NCBI GenBank assembly: GCA_020632795.1
Contig: JACKEV010000020.1
Span: forward strand, 1-64,000
Direction of reading: 5' to 3'
DNA length: 64,000 bases
Source of the DNA: Alphaproteobacteria bacterium
GTDB taxonomy: Bacteria; Myxococcota_A; UBA796; CAJQPC01
Shown here: one piece after another, positions 33,414 to 40,881 of the stretch
Layout of the letters: the number at the start of each line of letters is the position of its first letter
Position numbering within the stretch: the first letter of the stretch is position 1
The notes under the pieces: model-generated
Seen by the model: only the letters and a program-made list of their open reading frames with translations
The model's database searches: none
Told to the model about the DNA's origin: nothing
Made by a program: the position numbers and the translations under genes

Positions 33414-33931
33414 CGATCCTCCATCGGCGCGCCCTTGACCCACATCGGCAGGCCGGCGACGCAGAGCACGACCTCATCGCAGACCGAGGCGAGGGCCTGG
33501 GCCAGCCGGCCGGCCTCATCGCGGAAGCGGCGGGCGAGCGGGTTCATCGGGACGATGCCCAGGCCGACCTCGTTGGTGACCAGCACCACGGGGTTGGGGG
33601 CCTCGGCCACCGCGCGCACGAGCCCGTCGAGCGCGTCGTCCAGCGGGGCGTCCTCGCCCCGGGCCAGCAGCAGGTTGCTGACCCACAGGGTGAGGCAGTC
33701 CACGAGCACGACGCCGGGCCCGGCGACGCGGGGCGCGATGTCCAGGGGCTCCTCCACCGTGGTCCAGGTCGCGTCGCGATCCTGCTGGTGGCGGCGGATG
33801 CGCGCGGCCATCTCGGCGTCGAGCGCCTGGGCGGTGGCCAGGTAGCGCCGCTGCGGCCCCAACGCCTCGGCGCGAGCCTGGGCGAAGCGGCTCTTTCCGC
33901 TGCGAGCGCCGCCCGTCACGAGCACCTTCAC
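33410..33931 (-). CDS. cobU: Adenosylcobinamide kinase / adenosylcobinamide-phosphate guanylyltransferase
   Basis: 173 residues. The P-loop GGARSGKS spans 7-14, and His48 in RIRRHQQDR matches the histidine that carries the GMP intermediate. VDCLTLWVSNLL and VTNEVGLGIVPMNPLARRFRD are family stretches. The enzyme phosphorylates cobinamide and converts it to GDP-cobinamide. It is the first gene of the operon, with a good sigma70-type promoter about 125 nt upstream. Together with cobT and cobS it completes nucleotide-loop assembly; no corrin-ring genes are seen, so salvage of imported corrinoids is likely. Confidence 0.95.
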   Translation of the reverse strand: MKVLVTGGARSGKSRFAQARAEALGPQRRYLATAQALDAEMAARIRRHQQDRDATWTTVEEPLDIAPRVAGPGVVLVDCLTLWVSNLLLARGEDAPLDDALDGLVRAVAEAPNPVVLVTNEVGLGIVPMNPLARRFRDEAGRLAQALASVCDEVVLCVAGLPMWVKGAPMEDR

Positions 33932-34054
33932 GCCGCCTCCAGGTCGACCTGCGGCGCGCGGGCGCGCGGCCCTGGAGGGGATCTCAGGGCGCTGAACGCC
34001 GGGCAGAACACGCGCCGGGCCGCCGAAAATCCAGCCGCGTCAGACATCGCGCGC

Positions 34055-34082
34055 AATATACCCGCGCGCCGGAGGCCGTCAA
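34055..34082 (-). promoter_or_regulatory. Sigma70-type promoter of cobU-cobT-cobS
   Basis: On the minus strand TTGACG (34077-34082), a 16-nt spacer and TATATT (34055-34060) form the most canonical promoter in the window. The -35 overlaps the last bases of the RNA ligase gene. The leader to cobU is about 115 nt, shorter than a typical cobalamin riboswitch, and no B12-box-like sequence was recognised. Confidence 0.65.
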
Positions 34083-35113
34083 CGGGGCCGCGGCGCCCCG
34101 GGGTAGCGGGCCCGGTAGACCGCCTCGCGGTAGTCCAGCCGCTGGCCGAGGAACCGGCGGATCGCCATGCCGAACAGAGGGTGCTTCGGGCCGACAGCCA
34201 TGACGAAGTCCTTGCGGGAGGGGGCGTCGGCGTTGGCCGCGACCAGCGCCTCGACCGCGCGCTCCATCGCCGCCACGGCCCCGTCCAGCTCCGCGAGCTG
34301 CGCGTCGATCCACATGCGCAGCTCCTCGGAGACGAGCGGGCGCAGGGCGGCGGCGGTGCCGGCGTACCAGTGGTCCGCGAGCGCGCGCTCGGTGAGCCCG
34401 GTGATCAGGCGGTGGACCCGCTTGTAGGCCCGGGACTTGACCTTCACCCGATGGTCGCCCCAGCGCAGCACGAAGCCCTCGTGCTGGTCGTCCAGCGCCT
34501 CGGCGCGCTCCAGGAGGGCGGGCAGATCGCCCTCCACGGGCTCGGTCACCGCGAGCCCAGCGCCCAGGGCCCAGCGCCGCACGCCGACATAGGGCAGATC
34601 CTCTCCGGTGAAGCGGTCGCGCGCGCCCAGCACCACCATCTCCTCCTCGTCGTAGCGCACGACGTTGCGGGTCACCGGGTGGATGATCTCGACGAGCAGG
34701 GTCCACGCCTCGGGTACGGGGACGTCGGCATACCGCGCGTCCCACAGGGCCTGCGCGGCCGCAGCCTGGGGGCTGAAGAAGCTGCCGCGGGTGGTCCACC
34801 GCAGCCGCCCGTCCGCGCGGAAGCCGATGCCCAGGGAGCCGTCGAGCTTGACGGTGACCTCGGGGGCGCCGTCCGGGATGACCGCGTGGGGCTCATCGTG
34901 GTTGAAGAACTTGGGGAAGGGCAGCGCGACCACCTCCGCGGTCGCGCGGTCCAGCACGAGCCCCCGGCAGGCGAGGGTCACCGCATCCCACCGGCCCTCG
35001 AAGACCGTCTTGGGGGTGTAGTTCCAGATGCTCAGCGGACCATCGTCGACGCGGGTCAGCCACCCATCGTCGACGTAGGTGTCCAGCAGCGCGGGGTCGA
35101 AGGAAACAGGCAC
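34079..35113 (-). CDS. T4 Rnl1-type RNA ligase
   Basis: 344 residues. Nucleotidyltransferase motifs in order: motif I VKLDGSLGI with Lys89 as the AMP-accepting lysine, RGSFFSP, motif III-like LVEIIHPVTRNVV, motif IV EGFVLRW and motif V VKVKSRAYK, matching T4 RNA ligase 1 relatives, which seal 5'-phosphate/3'-OH RNA breaks with ATP. The rest is an alpha-helical C-terminal region, as in Rnl1. GTG 35113 is preferred because AGGA is 9 nt upstream; TTG 35152 is an alternative. No polynucleotide kinase, endonuclease or toxin gene adjoins, so the damage it repairs is unknown. Confidence 0.85.
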   Translation of the reverse strand: MPVSFDPALLDTYVDDGWLTRVDDGPLSIWNYTPKTVFEGRWDAVTLACRGLVLDRATAEVVALPFPKFFNHDEPHAVIPDGAPEVTVKLDGSLGIGFRADGRLRWTTRGSFFSPQAAAAQALWDARYADVPVPEAWTLLVEIIHPVTRNVVRYDEEEMVVLGARDRFTGEDLPYVGVRRWALGAGLAVTEPVEGDLPALLERAEALDDQHEGFVLRWGDHRVKVKSRAYKRVHRLITGLTERALADHWYAGTAAALRPLVSEELRMWIDAQLAELDGAVAAMERAVEALVAANADAPSRKDFVMAVGPKHPLFGMAIRRFLGQRLDYREAVYRARYPGAPRPR

Positions 35114-35162
35114 GGCACACCATCCTGTCGTGCCGGCGGTCGTCCCTCCCAACCTAACGCCG

Positions 35163-36119
35163 CTACTCGAGGACGACGACCTCGGGCACGCAGATGTCGG
35201 TCACCGTGGTGGGGTAGACCATGCCGATGGTGGCGCACATCTCGATGGGGAAGTCGATGACCTCGTCGGTGTCGTTGTACCAGGCGCAGGTGGAGTGGAA
35301 GTACTCCCCGGCCTTGACCTGGAACTCGCCCGGCTCGAAGTTCAGGATGGGGGGCGCATCGCGGAAGGCGATGTCCCACTCGGGCACCGAGTAGATGTTC
35401 TCGATGCTGCCGTCCAAGCGCTCGTAGTCGATGCTGTAGGACGTGCCCCATTCGTGCAGGTGCCCGAGCAGGTTGACCATCGTGTAGTCGTTCTCGAAGG
35501 GACACGACACCCGGATGCGCTTGCTCTGCCCCGGCTGGAGGTCCAGGTCGACCTGGGTGTGCACAAAAGAAGCGCCGAAGGTCTCCACCTCCTCAGCCGG
35601 CTTGGTCGTCAGGTTGATCGCTGAGTTCACCAGGATGGGCTCGGCGGTATAGTTGATGTGGTGCTGCTGCACCAGCAGGCGGGTGCCGCTCTCCAGGAGC
35701 ATGGCCACGCCGTCAGGCAGGACCAGCTCGGCGTTGCGGGGGTCGCCCTCGACGCCCGTGGGGGTGCCCAGCATGAACGGCATCGACTCGTCCATGTTGA
35801 GGGTGTCGCTCTCTGCGCAGTCGTACTCGCTGCCGTCGGGCATCATGTGCTCGGGGATCGTCGTGATCAACGCGATGACGTGGTGGCCGAAGTCGGGGTG
35901 CTGGTAGAAGTCCCCGCCCGTCAGACCGACGTCGGGGCCGGTGTAGGTGGTGACCCAGCACCGGGTGTCGTCGGCGTAGGGCTGGACCACGACGGGCGCC
36001 GGGGCGAGCTGGAAGCCCTCCGCCGACGGGGCGGGGTGCTCCATCGTCAGGTCGACGTAGTCCTGGGTGTCGTCAGGGTCAGCGGGGGCGCAGCCGAGCG
36101 CGAGGGTGAGCAGCAGCAC
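35163..36119 (-). CDS. Copper type II monooxygenase-like lipoprotein (no haem)
   Basis: 318 residues. GTG 36119, with GAGG 5 nt upstream, gives MLLLTLALGC, a 10-residue lipobox signal, then ADPDDTQD. The body is a paralogue of the lipoprotein at 17113-18372: FGHHVIAL, QQHHINYT, LLGHLHEWGTSY and a terminal EMCATIG line up with the copper-ligand blocks of PHM-like monooxygenases. Unlike its paralogue it lacks the N-terminal haem segment. It lies 14 nt after the 151-residue lipoprotein gene, in one operon. Whether it binds copper or oxidises anything is not shown by sequence alone. Confidence 0.75.
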   Translation of the reverse strand: MLLLTLALGCAPADPDDTQDYVDLTMEHPAPSAEGFQLAPAPVVVQPYADDTRCWVTTYTGPDVGLTGGDFYQHPDFGHHVIALITTIPEHMMPDGSEYDCAESDTLNMDESMPFMLGTPTGVEGDPRNAELVLPDGVAMLLESGTRLLVQQHHINYTAEPILVNSAINLTTKPAEEVETFGASFVHTQVDLDLQPGQSKRIRVSCPFENDYTMVNLLGHLHEWGTSYSIDYERLDGSIENIYSVPEWDIAFRDAPPILNFEPGEFQVKAGEYFHSTCAWYNDTDEVIDFPIEMCATIGMVYPTTVTDICVPEVVVLE

Positions 36120-36133
36120 GGGGACCTCGGGGT

Positions 36134-36589
36134 TCAGGGGTTGAGGATGCCGAAGACGACGGTGGCCTCGGTCTCTTGACCGGCGACCACCTCGAAGATG
36201 TTCTCGTAGGGCAGGGTGACGGGGTCGCCGTCGTCCGGGCCCGTGGACTCCGGGATGACGTTGCCGTCGGAGTCCATGAAACAGAGGACCCCCCACCAGC
36301 CGGGGTCCAGCTCGGGGTAGTCGTGCACGAACCCGCTGGGGCCGGCGGTGAGGTCCAGCGCCACGGAGAAGTTGGGATAGGGCTGCTCGGCGCCTTCGAC
36401 GGGGCCGGTGCCCTCGATGTCGTCCCCTTCGTAGATGCCGCAGTAGACGGTGCCGACCGGCGGCTCGTCCATGACGGCCGCCTGGTTGGGGTCGATGTCG
36501 AAGCGCACGGACAGGGCGCCGACCGTCGGCGCGGTGTCGACGGCGGCGTCGTCGGGCGCAGCGGCGCAGGCGAGGAGCAGCAGGAGCAC
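36134..36589 (-). CDS. Lipoprotein of unknown function
   Basis: 151 residues. GTG 36589 is chosen because a strong GGAGG lies 7 nt upstream; the longer TTG start at 36631 has none. This gives MLLLLLAC, with the lipobox Cys at residue 8, among the shortest signals in the window. The mature part has a beta-sandwich look (ALSVRFDIDPNQAAVMDEPP, FSVALDLTAGPSGFVHDYP) and ends at VVFGILNP. It is cotranscribed with the downstream copper-monooxygenase-like lipoprotein. Family not recognised. Confidence 0.72.
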   Translation of the reverse strand: MLLLLLACAAAPDDAAVDTAPTVGALSVRFDIDPNQAAVMDEPPVGTVYCGIYEGDDIEGTGPVEGAEQPYPNFSVALDLTAGPSGFVHDYPELDPGWWGVLCFMDSDGNVIPESTGPDDGDPVTLPYENIFEVVAGQETEATVVFGILNP

Positions 36590-36625
36590 GACCAGACCTC
36601 CACATCGGGACGATCTGGTTTTAGC

Positions 36626-36687
36626 TGACAAATGTTAGTGACAGACGTTAATCAGTGAATATCGTCACCAGATTGACACATCTGACG
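36626..36687. promoter_or_regulatory. Cluster of TGAC(A/G) elements in an AT-richer promoter spacer
   Basis: TGACA occurs at 36626-36630, 36639-36643 and 36674-36678, TGACG at 36683-36687 and an inverted GTCA at 36664-36667. They lie upstream of the two-lipoprotein operon on the minus strand, in the only clearly AT-rich intergenic stretch of this region. Candidate binding array for a regulator. Confidence 0.35.
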
Positions 36688-36701
36688 CAAGGCGGATCCG
36701 C

Positions 36702-38402
36702 TCACCCCCGCCCGTGGAGCGCCGCCCACGCCTGCAGGATCTCCCTGCGCTCTCGCAGGCTTCGCAGGGCGTTCCGCCCGTCCCGGCCGATGGGTGGCAT
36801 GGCCCGGCGAAGGCGGGAGAGCCCCCGCATGGCCTCGGGGACGGGCTCGCCCAGGTCGGCGAAGATCTCCTCGGCCACCCGGGCGCCGCTCTCGGCCGCG
36901 CCCTCCATCCAGCCCTGGAAGTCGGGGCTGGTGTGCTCGCCGCAGAAGTGGAGGTCGCCCTCCTGCTCGCCCTCCAGGGACCACCACGTCCACTGCCCGG
37001 GGCGATAGCAGGTGTAGCTGCCCAGCGCGCTGGCCACCGTGGGCCAGTGCATGCGGACGGCGGTCCCCGTGAACGCGTCGGCGGTGCCCGGGAAGACCAG
37101 GTCGAGGCCGGGCAGGACCTCCTGCTCGATCCAGCCCTCGGCGGTCCCCTCCCCGCTGGCCACGCCCTGGTCGCCGCCCAGGAAGTTCGTCAGGATCGCG
37201 CTGTCCCCCGCCTGGCCCAGGCTGGAGTCCCAGCTCTGCTGGAAGGGCAGGTCGGCGGTGGCGGTGCCCGAGGCGCCGTGGTCCTCGCGCCACACCGGGC
37301 GGGAGAAGCCGGCCATGACCTTGGCGTTGGTGCCGTAGCCCAGCTCCATGACGATCTGCCGCTTCTCGTCGGTCAGCGTCAGGTCCGCGATGTCCAGGGT
37401 GCGCAGGACGCTGTAGGGCAGCGCGAAGACGACCTTGTCGAAGGTCTCGGTGACCTCGCCGTCGGGGGTGTCGAAGGTGAGCTGGTAGGGGCCGTCGCCC
37501 TCGGCGCGGGTCAGGCGGTGGGACAGGGCCACGGTGCCCTCGGGCAGGGTCGCGGCCATCTCGGTGACGAAGGTGTCGTTGCCGAGGTGGGTGTGGTAGC
37601 GCTCGTCGCTGTCGCCGAAGATGTAGAAGGCGTCGGTGCTCAGGCCCAGCAGGTAGATGAGGTTCAGGGCCGACTGCTCGTCGTTCTCCAGGCCGTACTC
37701 GCCCCGGTAGGCCACATCGAGCACGACGTGCAGCTCGGCATACTGCGCCCGGGGGATGCGGCGCTCCAGCCAGTCCGTCAGCGACTCGACGTCCAGGGCG
37801 GCGTAGGCGTCGTCGTCGCTCTCCGCGGCGTCGTAGTCGGCCTGGATGTCGTCCACCACCTCGATGAGCTGGTCGAGCAGGGTCTCGGCCGACACCAACG
37901 CGCCGTCGACCCAGAAGGTCTCGACCTCCAGGTCCGCGTACGCCCCGCCCTGGCGGTCGTCGAGGGCGATGCCCAGCTCCTCGGAGAGCTGCCAGAGAGT
38001 GGCGTGGTTGGTGTCGATCAGCTCGCCGCCCAGCTCGCAGATCTGGCCGTCCAGGAACTGGTCGCGCCCGGTGAACATGCGCCCGCCCAGACGGTCCTCG
38101 GCCTCGAACAGGGTGCAGGCCAGCTCGCCCTGGTTCAGGCGGTAGGCGCAGTGGACCCCCGCGACGCCGCCGCCCACGATCGCGATGCGGCGGCCCTTGT
38201 TGCAGCCCGAGGTGCCGAGGGGCAGCGCGGTGGCGGCCAGCGTGGCGGCCAGCGCCGAGAGGGCCTCGCGGCGGGAGGGATCACCGGAGGCGGCGCGTGC
38301 GGCGGCGCGGATGGCGGCGGGGTCGCGCAGGCCGTGCTGGCGCCCGAAGCGGGCCAGGGCGACGAGGTGCTGGAGGTGCGAGAAGAGGGCAGTTCGAGGC
38401 AT
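36702..38402 (-). CDS. Flavin-containing monoamine oxidase-family protein with Tat-like lipoprotein signal
   Basis: 566 residues. A non-cleaved-looking N-terminal helix region of 40 residues precedes SRREALSALAATLAATALPL and TSGC, which reads as a twin-arginine signal ending in a lipobox. The FAD-binding GGGVAGVHCAYRLNQ follows near residue 76, then EAEDRLGGRMFT, and the C-terminal LHFCGEHTSPDFQGWMEGAAESG completes the amine-oxidase FAD fold. Members oxidise amines or amino acids; substrate unknown. Tat export fits folding with FAD before transport. The long leader ahead of the RR motif is unusual, and an internal start is possible. Confidence 0.85.
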   Translation of the reverse strand: MPRTALFSHLQHLVALARFGRQHGLRDPAAIRAAARAASGDPSRREALSALAATLAATALPLGTSGCNKGRRIAIVGGGVAGVHCAYRLNQGELACTLFEAEDRLGGRMFTGRDQFLDGQICELGGELIDTNHATLWQLSEELGIALDDRQGGAYADLEVETFWVDGALVSAETLLDQLIEVVDDIQADYDAAESDDDAYAALDVESLTDWLERRIPRAQYAELHVVLDVAYRGEYGLENDEQSALNLIYLLGLSTDAFYIFGDSDERYHTHLGNDTFVTEMAATLPEGTVALSHRLTRAEGDGPYQLTFDTPDGEVTETFDKVVFALPYSVLRTLDIADLTLTDEKRQIVMELGYGTNAKVMAGFSRPVWREDHGASGTATADLPFQQSWDSSLGQAGDSAILTNFLGGDQGVASGEGTAEGWIEQEVLPGLDLVFPGTADAFTGTAVRMHWPTVASALGSYTCYRPGQWTWWSLEGEQEGDLHFCGEHTSPDFQGWMEGAAESGARVAEEIFADLGEPVPEAMRGLSRLRRAMPPIGRDGRNALRSLRERREILQAWAALHGRG

Positions 38403-38517
38403 GTGCGGCTCCCGTTGAAGGCGACGCCAGTCTCAACCGCCCCGGTCGCCGCTGACAAGTCTGTTGGTTCCTTGGCCCACCCCACGGCGGCCCCCGCGCC
38501 GCGACGCCCGCGCCGGG

Positions 38518-38523
38518 TTAGCT
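38518..38523 (+). promoter_or_regulatory. Possible leaderless -10 (TTAGCT)
   Basis: TTAGCT ends 8 nt before the ATG at 38532; no Shine-Dalgarno is present in between or further upstream. Confidence 0.35.
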
Positions 38524-38531
38524 TCGCGGTC

Positions 38532-39326
38532 ATGCTCCTGCTGATGCTCGGCTGCGCGGCGCGCCCCCTTGTCCCCCCCGACGCGGTCGAGCCGCCCCGG
38601 GTCAGCGTGGTCGGGGGCAGCGCCTGGCCCGCCCCTGGCGCGTCCCCCGACACCGTCGGCGTGCCCTCCCTGGAGGTGCGGCTGCAGGTCGACAACCCCA
38701 ACGCGGTGCCGCTGACCCTGGATGAGGTGGTGTGGTCGGCCGATGGCGGACCAGCCTGGGCCTTCTCCCCGGCGCGGGACCTGGCCCCGGGGGCCAGCGA
38801 CGACGTGGGCGTGTACGTCCACCTCGACCCGCCGCCCCCCGGCGGCCTGTTCGCGGCGCCCGTGGCGGTCGAGGGGACCCTGCGGTGGCGGACCGGCCGC
38901 GAGCCCGGCGGCCCGCCCGAGGGCGAGGTGCCCTTCTCCGGGGTCGTCCCGGTGGCCTCGCCGATCCGGATCTCGGTGGTCGAGGCCGCGCCGTACATGC
39001 ACGGCGGGGACGGCGACCACGTCCCCCTCACGGTGCGGTGGGTGGCCGCTGTGGTGGTGACCAACCAGAGCCCTGTGGCGCTGGAGCCGGTCGCGGCGCG
39101 GTGGAGCGCTACGGGGCCCGCCCTGGACCTCTCCGGTGCGGTCGACCCCCTCCGGCTGGAGCCTTGGGCGGAGGCCACGCTGCGCGTGGACCGGTCCATG
39201 ACCGTGGACGAGCTGCGCGCCTCCCGAGAGGGTCCCCTCACCTTCTCCGGCGCGGTGACCTGGGCCGTCCCCGGCGGACCCAGCGGCGAGGCGCCGTTCT
39301 CCAGCCCGATCGAGCCGTACTGGTGA
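38532..39326 (+). CDS. LEA14/WHy-like lipoprotein
   Basis: 264 residues. MLLLMLGC is an 8-residue lipobox signal without charge. Two similar domains follow; the first (SLEVRLQVDNPNAVPLTLDEVVWS) matches the LEA type 2/water-stress WHy pattern with its NPNxxPL core, and the second (WVAAVVVTNQSPVALEPVAARWS) looks like a degenerate repeat of it. Such domains occur in desiccation proteins and in outer-membrane lipoproteins of unknown role. It is divergent from the amine oxidase and upstream of the amidase on the same strand. Confidence 0.72.
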   Translation: MLLLMLGCAARPLVPPDAVEPPRVSVVGGSAWPAPGASPDTVGVPSLEVRLQVDNPNAVPLTLDEVVWSADGGPAWAFSPARDLAPGASDDVGVYVHLDPPPPGGLFAAPVAVEGTLRWRTGREPGGPPEGEVPFSGVVPVASPIRISVVEAAPYMHGGDGDHVPLTVRWVAAVVVTNQSPVALEPVAARWSATGPALDLSGAVDPLRLEPWAEATLRVDRSMTVDELRASREGPLTFSGAVTWAVPGGPSGEAPFSSPIEPYW

Positions 39327-39372
39327 GGGGCGGCGGCGCCGGGACGGGCTAAGGGGGTCCATCGGAGGCGCC

Positions 39373-40866
39373 ATGACCCTGCCCCTGCCCGAGTACGACG
39401 ACCAGGACGCCACCGGACTCGCCGCGTGGGTCCGCGACGGGGAGGTCTCCTCCACCGAGCTGCTCGACGCCGCGATCGCCCGCATCGAGGCCCGGAACGG
39501 CCAGCTCAACGCCGTGGTCGAGCGCACCTTCGACTACGCCCGGGAGCGCCTGGAGCGCCTGCCCGACGAGGGCCCCCTGCGCGGGGTGCCCTTCCTGCTC
39601 AAGGATCTCAAGCTGCAGCTCCGGGGCACGCCCACCACCAACTCCACAAAGCTCATGGCCCGGCACGTCGCCTCGGAGACCAGCGAGCTGGCCCGCCGCT
39701 ACGAGCGCGCCGGGCTGGTGGTGGTGGGCAAGACCAACACCTCCGAGATGGGGCTGGTGGGCTACACCAACCCCGACCTGCGGGGGCCCTGCCGAAACCC
39801 CTGGGACCTCGGGCTGACCCCGGGGGGCTCCTCGGGGGGCTCGGCGTCGGCGGTGGCCGCGCGCATCGTGCCCGCCGCGCACGGGGGCGACGTGGGCGGC
39901 TCCATCCGCATCCCGGCCGCCCACTGCGGGCTGTTCGGGCTCAAGCCCACCCGCGGGCGGGTGACGATGGCGCCGTTCTACGGCGAGGCCATGTGCGGCT
40001 TCGGCCAGGAGCACGTCCTGACCCGCAGCGTCCGGGACAGCGCCCTGCTCCTGGACATCGCCGACGCCCCCACCCTGGGGGAGCCCTATGTTGCACCGCA
40101 AAAAGAGCGCCCCTGGCTGGAGGAGGTGGGCGCGGATCCCGGCCAGCTCCGGATCGCGTTCAGCGGCGAGCCCCTGTTCGCCGACGGGACCCACCCCCAG
40201 TGTCGCGCGGCGGTGGAGCGCGCCGTGGGCCTGCTGGAGGAGCTGGGCCACACCGTCGTGGAGGATCGACCGCGCTTCCCCCGCGAGGACCTGGTGCACG
40301 CCTACTTCGTGGTCATCGCCTCGGGCGTCGCGGCCTTCGTGGACGCGGTCGCGACCCAGGCCGCGGTCAAGCCCCGCCCCGCGGACTTCGAGACCCCCAC
40401 CTGGGCGATGGCCCTCATCGGCTGGAACACGCCGGCCTCCGAGCTGGTGGCCGCCCAGTCGGTCATCCACCGGGCCAGCCGGGTCATCGCGCCCTTCTTC
40501 CAGCAGTACGACGCCTTCCTGCTGCCCACCACCGCCCAGCTCCCGGTGGGCATCGGCACCCTCAAGCCCCCGCTCCTCCAGCAGATCGGCGTGACTGCGC
40601 TGACCGCAATGCCCCTGCGGGCCATCCTCGACCGCATCCTGGCGGTGCTCGGCTCGAAGAACCTCGCCCCCACCCCCAACACCCAGCTCTTCAACCAGAC
40701 CGGCCAGCCCGCGATGACCGTGCCCTTGCACTGGACCCCCGAGGGCGTGCCGGTGGGCGCGCAGTTCGCGGCGCGGTTCGGCGGAGAGGCCGTGCTGCTC
40801 CGCCTGGCCAGCCAGCTCGAGCAGGCCGCGCCCTGGGCGCACAAGCGGCCGCGGATGCTGGGGTAG
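39373..40866 (+). CDS. Amidase (amidase-signature family)
   Basis: 497 residues, cytosolic. The Ser-cisSer-Lys triad is complete: Lys77 in LLKDL, Ser153 in GGSSGGS (151-157) and Ser177 in GDVGGSIRIP, with spacings matching fatty acid amide hydrolase. The family hydrolyses amides of very diverse kinds, including fatty acid amides and aryl amides; the specificity cannot be read from sequence. It is not GatA, as gatB/gatC are absent. GGAGG lies 6 nt before the ATG. Confidence 0.92.
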   Translation: MTLPLPEYDDQDATGLAAWVRDGEVSSTELLDAAIARIEARNGQLNAVVERTFDYARERLERLPDEGPLRGVPFLLKDLKLQLRGTPTTNSTKLMARHVASETSELARRYERAGLVVVGKTNTSEMGLVGYTNPDLRGPCRNPWDLGLTPGGSSGGSASAVAARIVPAAHGGDVGGSIRIPAAHCGLFGLKPTRGRVTMAPFYGEAMCGFGQEHVLTRSVRDSALLLDIADAPTLGEPYVAPQKERPWLEEVGADPGQLRIAFSGEPLFADGTHPQCRAAVERAVGLLEELGHTVVEDRPRFPREDLVHAYFVVIASGVAAFVDAVATQAAVKPRPADFETPTWAMALIGWNTPASELVAAQSVIHRASRVIAPFFQQYDAFLLPTTAQLPVGIGTLKPPLLQQIGVTALTAMPLRAILDRILAVLGSKNLAPTPNTQLFNQTGQPAMTVPLHWTPEGVPVGAQFAARFGGEAVLLRLASQLEQAAPWAHKRPRMLG

Positions 40867-40881
40867 CCCCGGGCTCCTCCG

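Noticed and set aside
35113..35152. TTG 35152 as the RNA ligase start
   Set aside because: GTG 35113 has AGGA 9 nt upstream and yields the usual short N-terminus; the TTG is kept only as an alternative.
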